A program made the translations under genes and the position numbers. DNA of 64,000 nt from Paramacrobiotus metropolitanus (Eukaryota; Tardigrada; Eutardigrada; Parachela; Macrobiotidae): contig NW_026570300.1 in the NCBI RefSeq assembly GCF_019649055.1, forward strand, positions 372,001 through 436,000. The letters are read 5' to 3'. Under the pieces are notes generated by a model. That model ran no database searches. It was given only the letters and a program-made list of their open reading frames with translations, and was not told where the DNA came from. Below are positions 55,235 to 64,000 of the stretch, piece after piece (the first letter of the stretch is position 1; each line of letters begins with the position of its first letter).

Positions 55235-56233
55235 TCAAAAAGTTCGTTGCTTCTTACGCGACTGGACAGGGATTTCAGGAGAAGATTCACGCGACAACAC
55301 AACTGAAGGAATTTCAACAATTTCAGGACTGATTTCCCGTTGCCTCTTCCGCACTGCTGCTGGGGAAGGTTTATCAACATGCTGCGAATGCAATAACCCG
55401 CCATTAAACATCATCCGCGTAGGAAAGTCGACGACGCTGTCATTTCTCCGATGCAACTGCGCAATCAAGTTTAGACTCTCAATCGAATCAGGATGAGCAA
55501 ATAAATACTGGGTTTTAAGATATCGATTCCGTTCTTTGGACATATTACGCACAAAATGGTTAAACTTCTTCACACTGATAAGTTTTCCGGCATGGTACAA
55601 CTTGCCATTCAAAAACAAACGAGTTCCAGGATGAAGGACTATGTTACCTTTGTCATCACGTTTTGGAGGAGTTTTCTCGTGATACACCATGGGTTGCTCT
55701 TCAAACTCCGAACTGCGATCTGACTCAACTTCAACATTCACATCCGCCAAATTAGCTAATCTCTCCGCTGTGTTAGGTAAAGGACCAGTTGAACACGACG
55801 CACATTCATCTTCGTCATCATACGTTTCGCTGGGAGTAGATATCAAGGTCGTAAAACTCTCAGTATCAGTCGTAGAGATCACCTTATAACGTTTCCCGTC
55901 TTCTTGATAACAATCGAACATTTCCGCTGATTTATCAAGACCTGCACTGGAGTTGCCGCTGTGCACACTCTCAACATCTGCTACGTCACTGCGATTACCA
56001 ATTTCAGGATCCGGTTCTCTCACAATATAATCAACTGCGTAAGGATCAACATCTGCCAAAAATCTCTGAGTTTCCGTCACATCTGACTCATTCGAAGGAA
56101 TACTGGAGATCGAAATGAAAGACACTTCCGATTCATCAGCAAAGTTAACACTACTACTCGAACTGCTACTACTGAGAGAAGAAGAAGAAGAGGAGCTCTC
56201 TTCCCGCTTACGCTTAATCGCTTTAGGAGGCAT
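55235..56233 (-). CDS. Cargo gene A relative with HPGTRL module (element 2)
   Basis: ATG at 56233, 332 residues. It begins with a basic nuclear-signal-like patch (AIKRKREE) and long Ser runs, then an acidic Ser/Thr-rich region. The module shared with gene A comes at about residues 205-275 (VLHPGTRLFLNGKLYHAG, VKKFNHFV, LHRRN). The C-terminus has repeated SPEI-type motifs and ends in a basic patch (RKKQRTF). In element 1 the same module is next to pol, whereas here it is beside D, so cargo order differs. Function unknown. Confidence 0.75.
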   Translation of the reverse strand: MPPKAIKRKREESSSSSSSLSSSSSSSSVNFADESEVSFISISSIPSNESDVTETQRFLADVDPYAVDYIVREPDPEIGNRSDVADVESVHSGNSSAGLDKSAEMFDCYQEDGKRYKVISTTDTESFTTLISTPSETYDDEDECASCSTGPLPNTAERLANLADVNVEVESDRSSEFEEQPMVYHEKTPPKRDDKGNIVLHPGTRLFLNGKLYHAGKLISVKKFNHFVRNMSKERNRYLKTQYLFAHPDSIESLNLIAQLHRRNDSVVDFPTRMMFNGGLLHSQHVDKPSPAAVRKRQREISPEIVEIPSVVLSRESSPEIPVQSRKKQRTF

Positions 56234-56852
56234 GATTACCGAAAAATATCAAAAATCGAAAAACCACAACAAAAGAGTTCACTGCTCCGACGAAATCACA
56301 ACACTGTCGGTATCTCTTGAAGTTAGAGACCGCAAGAAATCTGCACTGTCATCGCTCTCATCATACTGTACACAAAACTGCCATACCACGAGGGTTAACC
56401 ATACGCTACTAATTACACCGAAAATACCGCAAAGTTGACTTTTCCACAGACTGAAGGTTATTTCCGCATATTTGAACCACGTTTGGGCGCAAGTCGTGCA
56501 ATAAGGAAAAAGATATCCTACTATTTAAAATCTGATAATCTGAAAATCTGACCGCAAAAACTAACAATTCCATAATTCTAAGAAGTAAAACTGTACATCT
56601 GCACCGAAATACGCGCTAAAGTACTGAGGCGTACAATACATGAGAAGAACATACGTACTACGAGTTGCACTGACACACTGCCATACAAGGGCGATACACA
56701 CATACACTGAACACGCTGCACAATTTCCTGCTATAAGCCTATAAAAGTCATCACCGCTTCCGAAAAATTTTCAGTTCTGTTTCCTCATACGTTTTTCTAC
56801 TAGAATTACTGAGACGTTTCATTTCCTTAAAGCGTGACCTATAATTACTGAA
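56234..56852. other. Divergent spacer between the A-like and D-like genes
   Basis: No gene recognised. It must contain the two divergent promoters. This is the same divergent arrangement as between D and E in element 1. Confidence 0.45.
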
Positions 56853-58147
56853 ATGTCCGCTATGCTAAACGCTATTACTTCCTTATCTACTGCTCCTGCT
56901 GGACAGCATGTTGGTATCGAACAGATTTTCGATCGTGACACTACGAGTTTTTACACGCGAAGAATGCGACTGTACGAAGCTTTTCAGTTCGCTGTCCGAA
57001 CTATCATAGGACACCATACCGATTCTGGATTTTACGTGGATGTTGAATATCTGAAGGCTACATTGAACAACGCACATCATGAATTCACCATGCTGAACAT
57101 CGACAAGTACATCGAGACTGCTGTAACTTCTGGGTTTCTACGCAAAAGAGTGAAAGAAGGACGTTGTTTCCTAGAAGTGTCGTCACGAATTCAGCGGGAT
57201 CGCAACGAGGAAATTACCACGCGACTGCAACTGCGAAATGCTATTCTGACTGTGCTGGAGGAAGGAGGATACGCAATGACGAAATTCGAAATTCAACGCG
57301 TCATCCGAACAACATACACTGTCTGCTTACACAACTGGATCAAGTACTACCACAAGGAAAGAAACTTCTTACTGGAAATTGGATGCCTAACGTCTATCGG
57401 AGGAGACAAGTTCGTGAGTGCGATCGTATACCGCGAAATGACAGATCGACGAACTCAAGGACTGTCGGACGAATTAGCACGAGGAGTCGGTAAGATCAAA
57501 TACAACTAATTTCACCGCTTACTATATCTCTTTATCTCCGCATCAATAATTACTGCATAATTACCTATAATTTACTGCGAGAATTTCCCTACTATTTACC
57601 ACAACAAATCTGCATACTTTTCATTTCCGCCTAAATATTTACAAAATTAATTGCTACATGTTTCCGCTAATTTAATCGCAATTTCTGACTATTAGTACTG
57701 AATTTTACGACTACAATTTCTGTATAAATTTCCTACTGATTTACTATCCTTACAGGGATGCTGGTTCAAGAGCATAATCGTGGCTGTGATCGCTGTGCTC
57801 GCGAAGGAACTACTATCGAAGTACGAATTCCCTATCTCGGAACTGATGCACAAAGTATTCTGCGTCAAACTGCCATGAAAATTGATGCTGCTGCGATGCA
57901 TGGGCCGATGCCTCTGTGTGGACTCTTGGCCGCAAATCCTATTCCGCTACTGCCAAAAACCGAAACTGCTGAGGACACACTATCTCTGCTACGCGATCCA
58001 ACTACCGTGATTGCTGAGCGTCCTAACGCACCAGGAACTGAAACACGTGGAGACATGCCTAAATCGGTTGCTATGGTTTTCTCACGTAAACCTGATGGAT
58101 CTCTGCATCTGAAAACTCCTGCTGCTAAGCGTTTCAAGAAGAACTGA
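56853..58147 (+). CDS. Cargo gene D relative, two exons, antisense to the rest (element 2)
   Basis: Exon 1 is 56853-57489 with donor GTAAGA. Exon 2 is 57756-58147 with acceptor TTACAG. The intron is phase 1 and the product is about 342 residues. The first half parallels gene D (LYEAFQFAVR, then LNIDKYIETAVTSGFLRK against LYLEESISAGFLLK). The block ILTVLEEGGYAMTKFEIQRV matches ICGILLEAGYGVTRQELLVW. Directly after the intron both have H-x3/4-GC. The tail is basic (AAKRFKKN). The pattern suggests winged-helix folds and DNA binding, which is inference. As in element 1 it runs against the neighbouring cargo genes. Confidence 0.8.
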
Positions 58148-58632
58148 ATTACGAAGTCTTTTACCGAGTCTGCTGTATTGCTGTATTGATTTTATTTCTT
58201 TTATCTTTTCTCTTACGTCTTGTAAATTTGCGTTCGATTTTATTCAGATCGCCTTTTGCGATTTTATTCTGTATATTCTGCACAAATTACCGAGTGAATG
58301 CTGTTCAACTACGATGAACACTGGTGATAAAGTTCTATTTTGATTTTATTTTTCCTGGCGTATTCTAATACTGCCGCGATGTTCAATATGAAGTACAATT
58401 TCTGTGTTCTACGAAGTCAAAAATAAAAATGCAAAGTAAAACTGCTGACAATATTGCTACTGCTAAAGCCGCTAATAATACACTGAGTAATACGAAGTAT
58501 GGAAAAGGTTATCCGCTTAATTACCACAAATATAAGATTCAACATTTCTCAAGTGATTTCACGGTAAATACTAATGAAAAATAATTACTGAATACCGGAA
58601 ACACAAAAATAGAACCAAAGTTTTGCAAAAAG

Positions 58633-58735
58633 TTCGCCCTTAAGGGGAATCGAACAAGTGCTACGGAAGTAAAGCCGTTTAAAATCTGACTCAGCGCTGC
58701 ATAGCTCGACCGCTGATACCGCTGCACTACTACGA
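58633..58735 (-). ncRNA. tRNA-like sequence (element 2, unit a)
   Basis: Minus strand: TCGTAG, then A-box-like TAGTGCAGCGGTATCAGCG and B-box-like TTGTTCGATTCC. At 103 bases it is longer than a standard tRNA and could hold a small intron or long variable arm. Acceptor pairing is poor. Confidence 0.5.
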
Positions 58736-58957
58736 ATTTTCACAATAAATGCCGTAAATTACTACGCCCTAAACTGTTACTGGATAACTGCCTATAACAA
58801 TTCCGGTAAGTATTACCACAACAGTTCTCCATATACTCTGTCATAAAAGTTCACTGATTTCTGCTTATTTCATAATTCATAATACTATTCCTACGATTCA
58901 CTAAAAATAAAAAGTCATTCGTTTGCTCAAAACTGAATGGAAAAAGAAAATTCTACT

Positions 58958-59046
58958 GCTAGCACGGGTTGAACTCGAAACCTACTTGTCCTACTATTTG
59001 ACAGAAACTACTATGATCTGTAAAGCATATAACCTGCGCCACTACG
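58958..59046 (-). ncRNA. tRNA-like sequence (element 2, unit b)
   Basis: Minus strand: GTAGTGGCGCAGGTTATATGC as A-box region and GAGTTCAACCC as B-box. Box spacing is compatible with Pol III recognition. Confidence 0.55.
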
Positions 59047-59190
59047 CAGATTACTAAAATTACAACACCACAACACCGCTAATACTGAAAAATTACTGTT
59101 ACTAATACCATTCTAAATTTTACTGCAATACTTCTTGAATTTCCAAAAACATAATTCCGCGAAAATACATACTCCGAAATACAAAAATTA

Positions 59191-59281
59191 CAACTTGCTC
59201 AGGTTTCGAACTATGGCTATACTGCTACCGATGACAATGTCCAGATCTGTAGCGCCACTTCATAACCACTCGACTACTACG
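59191..59281 (-). ncRNA. tRNA-like sequence (element 2, unit c)
   Basis: Minus strand: TCGTAG followed by TAGTCGAGTGGTTATG (A-box-like) and TAGTTCGAAACC (B-box-like). Confidence 0.55.
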
Positions 59282-59330
59282 AAATTCGATAATTCTACTA
59301 AAAATAAACACGCTACGAAACAAAAAATTA

Positions 59331-59417
59331 CAAGTCAGGAGTTGAACTCCGATCATCGCTGTTACTATTCGTCTTGAATAACTACTGCGAGATCTCTCAG
59401 CCACTAGGCCACTACGA
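59331..59417 (-). ncRNA. tRNA-like sequence (element 2, unit d)
   Basis: Minus strand: CGTAGTGGCCTAGTGGCTGAG as A-box and GGAGTTCAACTCC as B-box with self-pairing T-arm ends. It is one of the best preserved units and opens like copies 2-4 of element 1 (GTAGTGG). Confidence 0.6.
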
Positions 59418-59750
59418 ATTTCACCGAAATAAAAATACTACGATTCACTGCAAAAGCTAAAGTTTCAGAATTCATAATGCTTAATCGCTTTTTAGTTTTC
59501 AAAGCAAACTTCAGACGGTGCATGGATATAGTTCCTTATGTCACTACACTACGAGTTTCGACATTACAATATTACTGAATCTCCTACTGCAAAACACATT
59601 TCCTACATCCAAATTTACAAGGAACAAACGGTTACGCGCCATTGTCGTGCAAAATAACTACTCATATTCTATAATTCTACTTTTTCTCCTATGTTTACTG
59701 GATTTTTTGGTGTTGCAGACGGCGAGTGAATGGTGAGGTTTGCTGGTACC

Positions 59751-59762
59751 GGGGGGCGCCAA
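59751..59762. repeat. GGGGGGCGCCAA motif, copy 2
   Basis: Preceded by GGTACC. Minus-strand reading TTGGCGCCCCCCGGTACC resembles a primer-binding site. Confidence 0.6.
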
Positions 59763-60090
59763 CACCACTACTGCCGCTGTTATTATGATGACACACTGCT
59801 ATAAACTGACAACCAAACAAAATCACTGCAAAATCACCGCTTTAATCCGCAAACAAACAATACGCACAAAACCGACAACTAAAGCTTTAATAAATCCTCT
59901 GAATAAATCCGCAACTAAATACTGAACAAAAACGCCGATACATCCGCAAATAAAATATCTGAAATGCTGCTGAAATACTGCTCCACAAACATAAGGAAAA
60001 TTTCTCTAAAATCTCTGAATAAAAGCCATAGTCACCGATAAGTCGCAAAATACCAAGAAAAATCATTCCGTACAAGGACAAACATGACCG

Positions 60091-60477
60091 CTACCAACCA
60101 TGAGGAAAATGAGGATCAACTCTCGGCTGCGGAAGATTATAGGGACGATAATACTTGCGAAAGAACTCTTTGTCCGCTTCCTCCTTACTCATAGCTGACT
60201 GCTGAGACCCACTGGTCATCGTCTTCTCTGCTTCTTTCGGAACTTCACGAGCCTGCACTGGAGTCTCAACATTCGCTTTCTCCGCTGTTTTAACTGCATT
60301 AGGTTCATTCTTCAGGACGTCTTTCACATGCCAATCGAGAACCTTGGAAGAGAGATCTTCCATCACACGATCTCTCACACTGTCTGCCATTTTCACGCGA
60401 TCATCAAATGCATTTTCAGGAAACAAAAGAGCTCGAGCACCGCTGTGCTGCTTAATAATGTCACCACGTTTTGACAT
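60091..60477 (-). CDS. Small cargo gene, 128-residue protein (element 2)
   Basis: ATG at 60477. The N-terminus is basic, the middle is Glu/Lys-rich and helical (DRVMEDLSSKVLDWHVKDVL), and the C-terminus is Pro/aromatic-rich (FFRKYYRPYNLPQPRVDPHF). The frame is intact and codon-like in an AT-rich surrounding. It stands where gene C is in element 1, upstream of the tRNA-like cluster, but sequence likeness is limited to a DWHVK string and the aromatic tail. Function unknown. Confidence 0.6.
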   Translation of the reverse strand: MSKRGDIIKQHSGARALLFPENAFDDRVKMADSVRDRVMEDLSSKVLDWHVKDVLKNEPNAVKTAEKANVETPVQAREVPKEAEKTMTSGSQQSAMSKEEADKEFFRKYYRPYNLPQPRVDPHFPHGW

Positions 60478-60795
60478 GATAATGCAAAATTCTCAACACA
60501 AGGGAATAATTCAAACGCCGCTATCAAATCAAGTATCTGCCACCGAAAATCTCACCAACTCTCGGACTGAAACACTGAAAAATTCTACCGCTCAAAACAC
60601 GCAATACTGACTCACGTACTGGATTCATCATACTGACTCAAACTGCTGACCATACTGAAGTACATAAACGTCATAACTACCGCTACTCAATTACAACACA
60701 ATTTTGATAAATTCTGAATTCCGCCTTTTCATCCCAAAAATAATTTCCTACTGATTTTCCAATAAAAAGAATTTTCCAAATCATGCTGTATAGAT

Positions 60796-60862
60796 TTTTA
60801 CACTTGAACATACATTATAACGCTGCTGTACAGATTTATCTTATAGCCACTGTACTACTACT
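60796..60862 (-). ncRNA. tRNA-like sequence (element 2, unit e)
   Basis: Minus strand: TAGTACAGTGGCTATAAG (A-box-like) and ATGTTCAAGTGT (B-box-like), 67 bases in total. Confidence 0.5.
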
Positions 60863-61050
60863 TCTGCCTATAGTAATTACTAAAATTCACATCTTCCACC
60901 GTCAATAAATTTAAATCTCCTGCGCTCATTAATTACACTGAATTGTGCAATTTCTCACATACATTTCCGCACAAACAAACAAATACTGAAAGATTCACGG
61001 TACATATTCTGAAAAATATTAGCTAGTAACTGATGCGGAAAGATGACACC

Positions 61051-61062
61051 GGGGGGCGCCAA
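61051..61062. repeat. GGGGGGCGCCAA motif, copy 3
   Basis: Flanks (ACACC before, CATCAGTACCAG after) resemble those of copy 2, so the shared unit is longer than the 12-mer. Confidence 0.6.
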
Positions 61063-61189
61063 CATCAGTACCAGTATAGTCTTGATGTTCTGTGATTTTT
61101 TGACACAAACTGCTGTCCACAAAAAATACTACAAAACACTCGTTACTCCATAAGGGAAAAAGGAATTTTTACTACAATTTCCGCTCTGC

Positions 61190-62230
61190 TATGCATGGGA
61201 TTTCTCGTCATAACTCCTGATGCGCTCGTTCAATAGAGCCACTGCTCTACAACTTTTACATACCGCTAAAATCGAAGTTTACATATACCGCCAAAAAAAA
61301 AACTGATTTCCTATAAATTACTAATATTATAGCTAAATAATAACATTCTGGCTTTTCAACGACTTAATAATTGCAAAATTCATCCACCGAAAAATAATAC
61401 TCGCCAAAAATTATTTTGAAGAATTGATACCGGTTTCTCTTGGTGTGCAATGCGAAAATATCACGAAGGTCGCACTCACTGCGCCAACTACGAAGTTACT
61501 AAAATTACAATTCCAAATACCGCTGATAATTATCAATACATACTGCCGTATATTTACCAATATAAATCCTACTGAAATTCACATAAAAATTACCAAAAAT
61601 TATGACTGTGCTGAGTATCGAACTCTAGACCACATGAACAATTGCTGCTTTTTGAAGGTTTCTCATGCCTGATGCTATATGGTTACTACCCATAAGACAC
61701 TGCGATTTTACTAAAAATAAAGCTAAAAAGTTGCCTACAAGCGCTATCCTGATTTTGAAGGATCAACCATATGTATGCCGACAGGATATCAACTTCCGAA
61801 CAAACAGAACGTAATATTGTCCGTGGCTTCAACCACTACGCTGATGAGGCTTTACTAAAAATTACAGAAATTCATACTGCTATAAGTGAAAATACATCCC
61901 TATGTTAAATTACAAAAAGGTGAAATTTTCCTATAATTTTACTGCTCTTAACATCTGTTGTCGTTTTTCTAGAGCTTCTGACCAGAGAGCTTTGCGGTGA
62001 GCTGACACTAGTCGCTATACTACAAATTTTCTGTAATACTTATTCCTATAACCACTACTCACCAAATGCCGTACCGCTCGAATTTATTATTATTTCTAAT
62101 AATCAACTACGAGAAAGCAATAGTTTTCCGTAAACAAAGTTACCACGTAATCTCTTTCACAGGTGGATTATTCACCGACAGCACCCTTTATCACTGAGGG
62201 ATTTAACCAACAGAATTCTTAAATCTTAAA
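61190..62230 (-). repeat. Second field of tRNA-like sequences (element 2)
   Basis: Minus-strand units with A-box-like starts are seen ending at about 61255 (TAGAGCAGTGGCTC), 61497 (CGTAGTTGGCGCAGTGAG), 61690 (B-box GAGTTCGATACTC is clear), 61838 (CGTAGTGGTTGAAGCC) and 62020 (GTAGTATAGCGACTAG). B-boxes are partly eroded. The surrounding sequence has no gene. Confidence 0.5.
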
Positions 62231-62301
62231 ACAATTAACAACAAAAAATCGAGTTACTCTACTCATTTCTAACAGGCCGAAAACGACAGAGTGTCCGTAA
62301 T

Positions 62302-63596
62302 TCACTCAGTCTTTGGTTTCTTCCCAAACAGCTCGTGGAACGGGTAATCAAAGGGCATACTCTCCCCAGGCCGCATCTTGCGCGCTGTTCCACGAACTAC
62401 ATTCTGCAGACGCTTCTCATCATTGACGATCGTACGACGAGGCTTACGGGTGATTTGGATGTAATTGATCCCATGAACCAACTTCGACCCGACCTCAGCA
62501 CGTTTCTCCGCAATTTGGAAACGAGCAGTCGCGCGACACATCTTTCCGGTCGCCTTTGTCAACGCAGGCAGAGCAGTCACACGCTTGCCGTAATCCGTAA
62601 TCAACCGCGTGTTACTGCCGTTGCCGTAAATGCCGAGAAAAGGGATCTTTCCCAAATGATTTCGCGCACGCGGAGCCTCTCCTCCGTGGGCGGATTCTGA
62701 CAATCGCTTAATCGCAACCGGTTCACGACGGAGACAACGCTTCACCATAGCTTCCTTCGCTTTCAGACGTTGAGCCTCCGACAAGTAGTTAGGAAACTTG
62801 AACTCATTCATGACCGCATCTTCAATAGGTTCCCAGTTCAATTTTCCTTTCACATTCGCAGCATTGACGCGAAATTTCTGCGGTTTTCCATCACGGACTT
62901 TCTTCGGCTTGTACTTTTTGTTGTACAATTCCGCCGATATCTCCGCCAATGTCTTCGGTTTCTGTTCGGCTGCCTTCGCCGCTTTGGCAGTCTTCTTGGA
63001 CTCCTTCTTGGCCCGCTTGATATCTGCCAATTCTGCCTTCGTCGGAGTCTGCACTTCTTTATACCCGTATGGAGTGCGGTACACTACGCCTGGTTTGTGC
63101 GCTGCACGCATCTCCTCCAACTGCTGCTCTTTTGACGCCTCCGCACGCTCAACACGCTCGGCAATCAACTTGGCCGGTAGCGCTTTGTGGTTGGCGTTAC
63201 GCGGGACTCCGTTCCCGTATATCGCAGGTCCGACTGCGTCTACAAACATGTGCAGAGTTTGAAACTGCTGCCACACACACACACACACACCAAGGGCAAC
63301 AGGAGATACACAAATACAGTGTATTCCGTACCTGCATGGCTGCTGCTTGCCACTTCCGCATTCTGCTCCTGGGCCTGTGCGCCCGAACTGCTGGCTTCCA
63401 TAACTGGCTGTTCAGCCGCCACGAGGACTTGTTCCTCACCCACCGCAATATCATCTGCGGCCACAAACACGGCATCCACAGGAGCAATCTGCTTCGCCAA
63501 CTCTTCGGCCACCACCGCAACTACTGCAGGCTGACGTTGGCGCGGACGTCCAACCGGGACGATCTGATAATCGTCCGAATTCTTCTTCTCCGCCAT
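62302..63596 (-). CDS. Cargo gene X, two-exon basic protein (element 2)
   Basis: Exon 1 is 63596-63332 with donor GTACGG. Exon 2 is 63239-62302 with acceptor TTGTAG. The intron is phase 1 and the joined product is about 400 residues. Exon 1 is Ala/Val/Gln-rich (QPAVVAVVAEELAKQIAPVD) and exon 2 is basic and Lys/Ala-rich (KRAKKESKKTAKAAKAAEQ). A conserved-looking core follows (NYLSEAQRLKAKEAMVKRCL; IPFLGIYGNGSNTRLITDYG). The motif IYGNG occurs twice, at the start of exon 2 and in the core. No known domain, no membrane segment and no counterpart recognised in element 1. Confidence 0.7.
63272..63291. repeat. CA microsatellite in the gene X intron
   Basis: Ten CA units on the plus strand (TG on the coding strand) lie near the 3' splice site of the gene X intron. 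Confidence 0.95.
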
Positions 63597-64000
63597 ACTT
63601 CTTCCACAAAATCAATAATAGCACACTTCGTGCTGATAAATAAATAAAGTTTTCGCACAATCGTGCCGAAAAACACCGAACAGAAAGGAAAAACAGAAAG
63701 AACGTGAAAGTTCAACATTTGGAGTCTTCTGACCGTCCACACACTGTACATTGGCTATTGCCTGTGCTGTAACATAGCGATCTTCGGCACGCCTCGCCAT
63801 CGGCGAACCTTCGAAGATCTGAGTGCTTTAAGAACCCGAACTGTCCTTCCTTTTGCAAAAATTAAAAGGATCTATTGGTTCTTTAATTTATTTTTGTGTT
63901 TTGGAGTGAAAAGATCTCAAATCAGAGTTTCTGCGAGCGTCCCTCACTACCGGTGTCCGTTGCACCCCAAAACCCCTATGTGTTACCGTGCTGTACTCAG
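63597..64000. other. Upstream region of gene X
   Basis: No gene recognised. It contains an inverted pair AGATCTTCGA/CGAAGATCT-like around 63780-63820 (ATCTTCGGCACGCC ... CGAACCTTCGAAGATC) and presumably the gene X promoter on the minus strand. Confidence 0.4.

Larger units (their letters stand above)
58148..60090 (-). repeat. Field of tRNA-like sequences between D-like gene and 60091 gene
   Basis: Several minus-strand tRNA-like units lie here, the best four annotated singly. A partial one is at 59511-59552. Spacing is about 100-330 bases. Between them is AT-rich sequence with no gene. The position next to the D-like gene equals that of the element 1 cluster. Confidence 0.6.
50385..64000 (-). 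mobile_element. Second giant element (element 2), partial, minus orientation
   Basis: The region shares with element 1 relatives of cargo genes A, F and D, the antisense direction of D relative to the others, and many tRNA-like sequences. No gag-pol is inside the window. If the order is as in element 1, gag-pol lies beyond 64000. The left limit is a guess set by the start of the tRNA-like array. The plus strand is strikingly rich in A and C outside the genes. Confidence 0.65.

Noticed and set aside
58633-62020. Canonical host tRNA genes
   Set aside because: The Pol III boxes are present, but acceptor stems pair poorly and no anticodon arm could be assigned with confidence, so they are called tRNA-like.

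Overview
This window is animal nuclear DNA. Genes have spliceosomal introns with GT..AG borders, there is an eight-exon ATG3 gene, and long LTR retroelements and short palindromic transposons are present. The kind of animal cannot be fixed from sequence alone. An ecdysozoan invertebrate such as a tardigrade is a guess, not a result.

Host part (1-12.6 kb and 39.1-48.3 kb). A tandem duplication block dominates. Copy 1 is an intact autophagy E2-like gene, ATG3 (2290-4454, +), followed by a four-exon gene on the minus strand joining Tudor/Agenet-like segments to an F-box (8108-10541). Copy 2 is a decayed ATG3 (11.68-12.6 kb, continuing at 39.08-39.53 kb) and a broken F-box gene (40.4-44.9 kb). 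Copy 3 is only an ATG3 3' flank (45.5-45.7 kb) with an intact F-box gene (45833-48034). Small fold-back elements have inserted in several places.

Giant element 1 (12713-39052). Intron 7 of the decayed ATG3 copy was hit by a palindromic element, and that was hit by a 26.3 kb Ty3/gypsy-type LTR retroelement. Its two 604 bp LTRs look identical by eye, begin TG, end CA and are flanked by a TATG target duplication. After a primer-binding-like site come a long coiled-coil/Gag region, protease, reverse transcriptase, RNase H and integrase, all interrupted by single-step frame breaks. Then follow about 13 kb of cargo: eight unrecognised genes (called here A, B, C, D, E, F, G, H), one of them (D) antisense, two with introns, and a cluster of four tRNA-like sequences.

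Element 2 (about 50.4 kb to beyond 64 kb). This region runs on the minus strand and carries relatives of cargo genes A, F and D. D is again antisense to the rest and has an intron at the same place and phase. There are also two further genes and two large fields of tRNA-like sequences. Its gag-pol, if present, lies beyond the right edge.

Taken together, the window holds two divergent members of what looks like a family of giant retroelements that carry a conserved set of cargo genes plus arrays of tRNA-like sequences. I do not recognise this combination.
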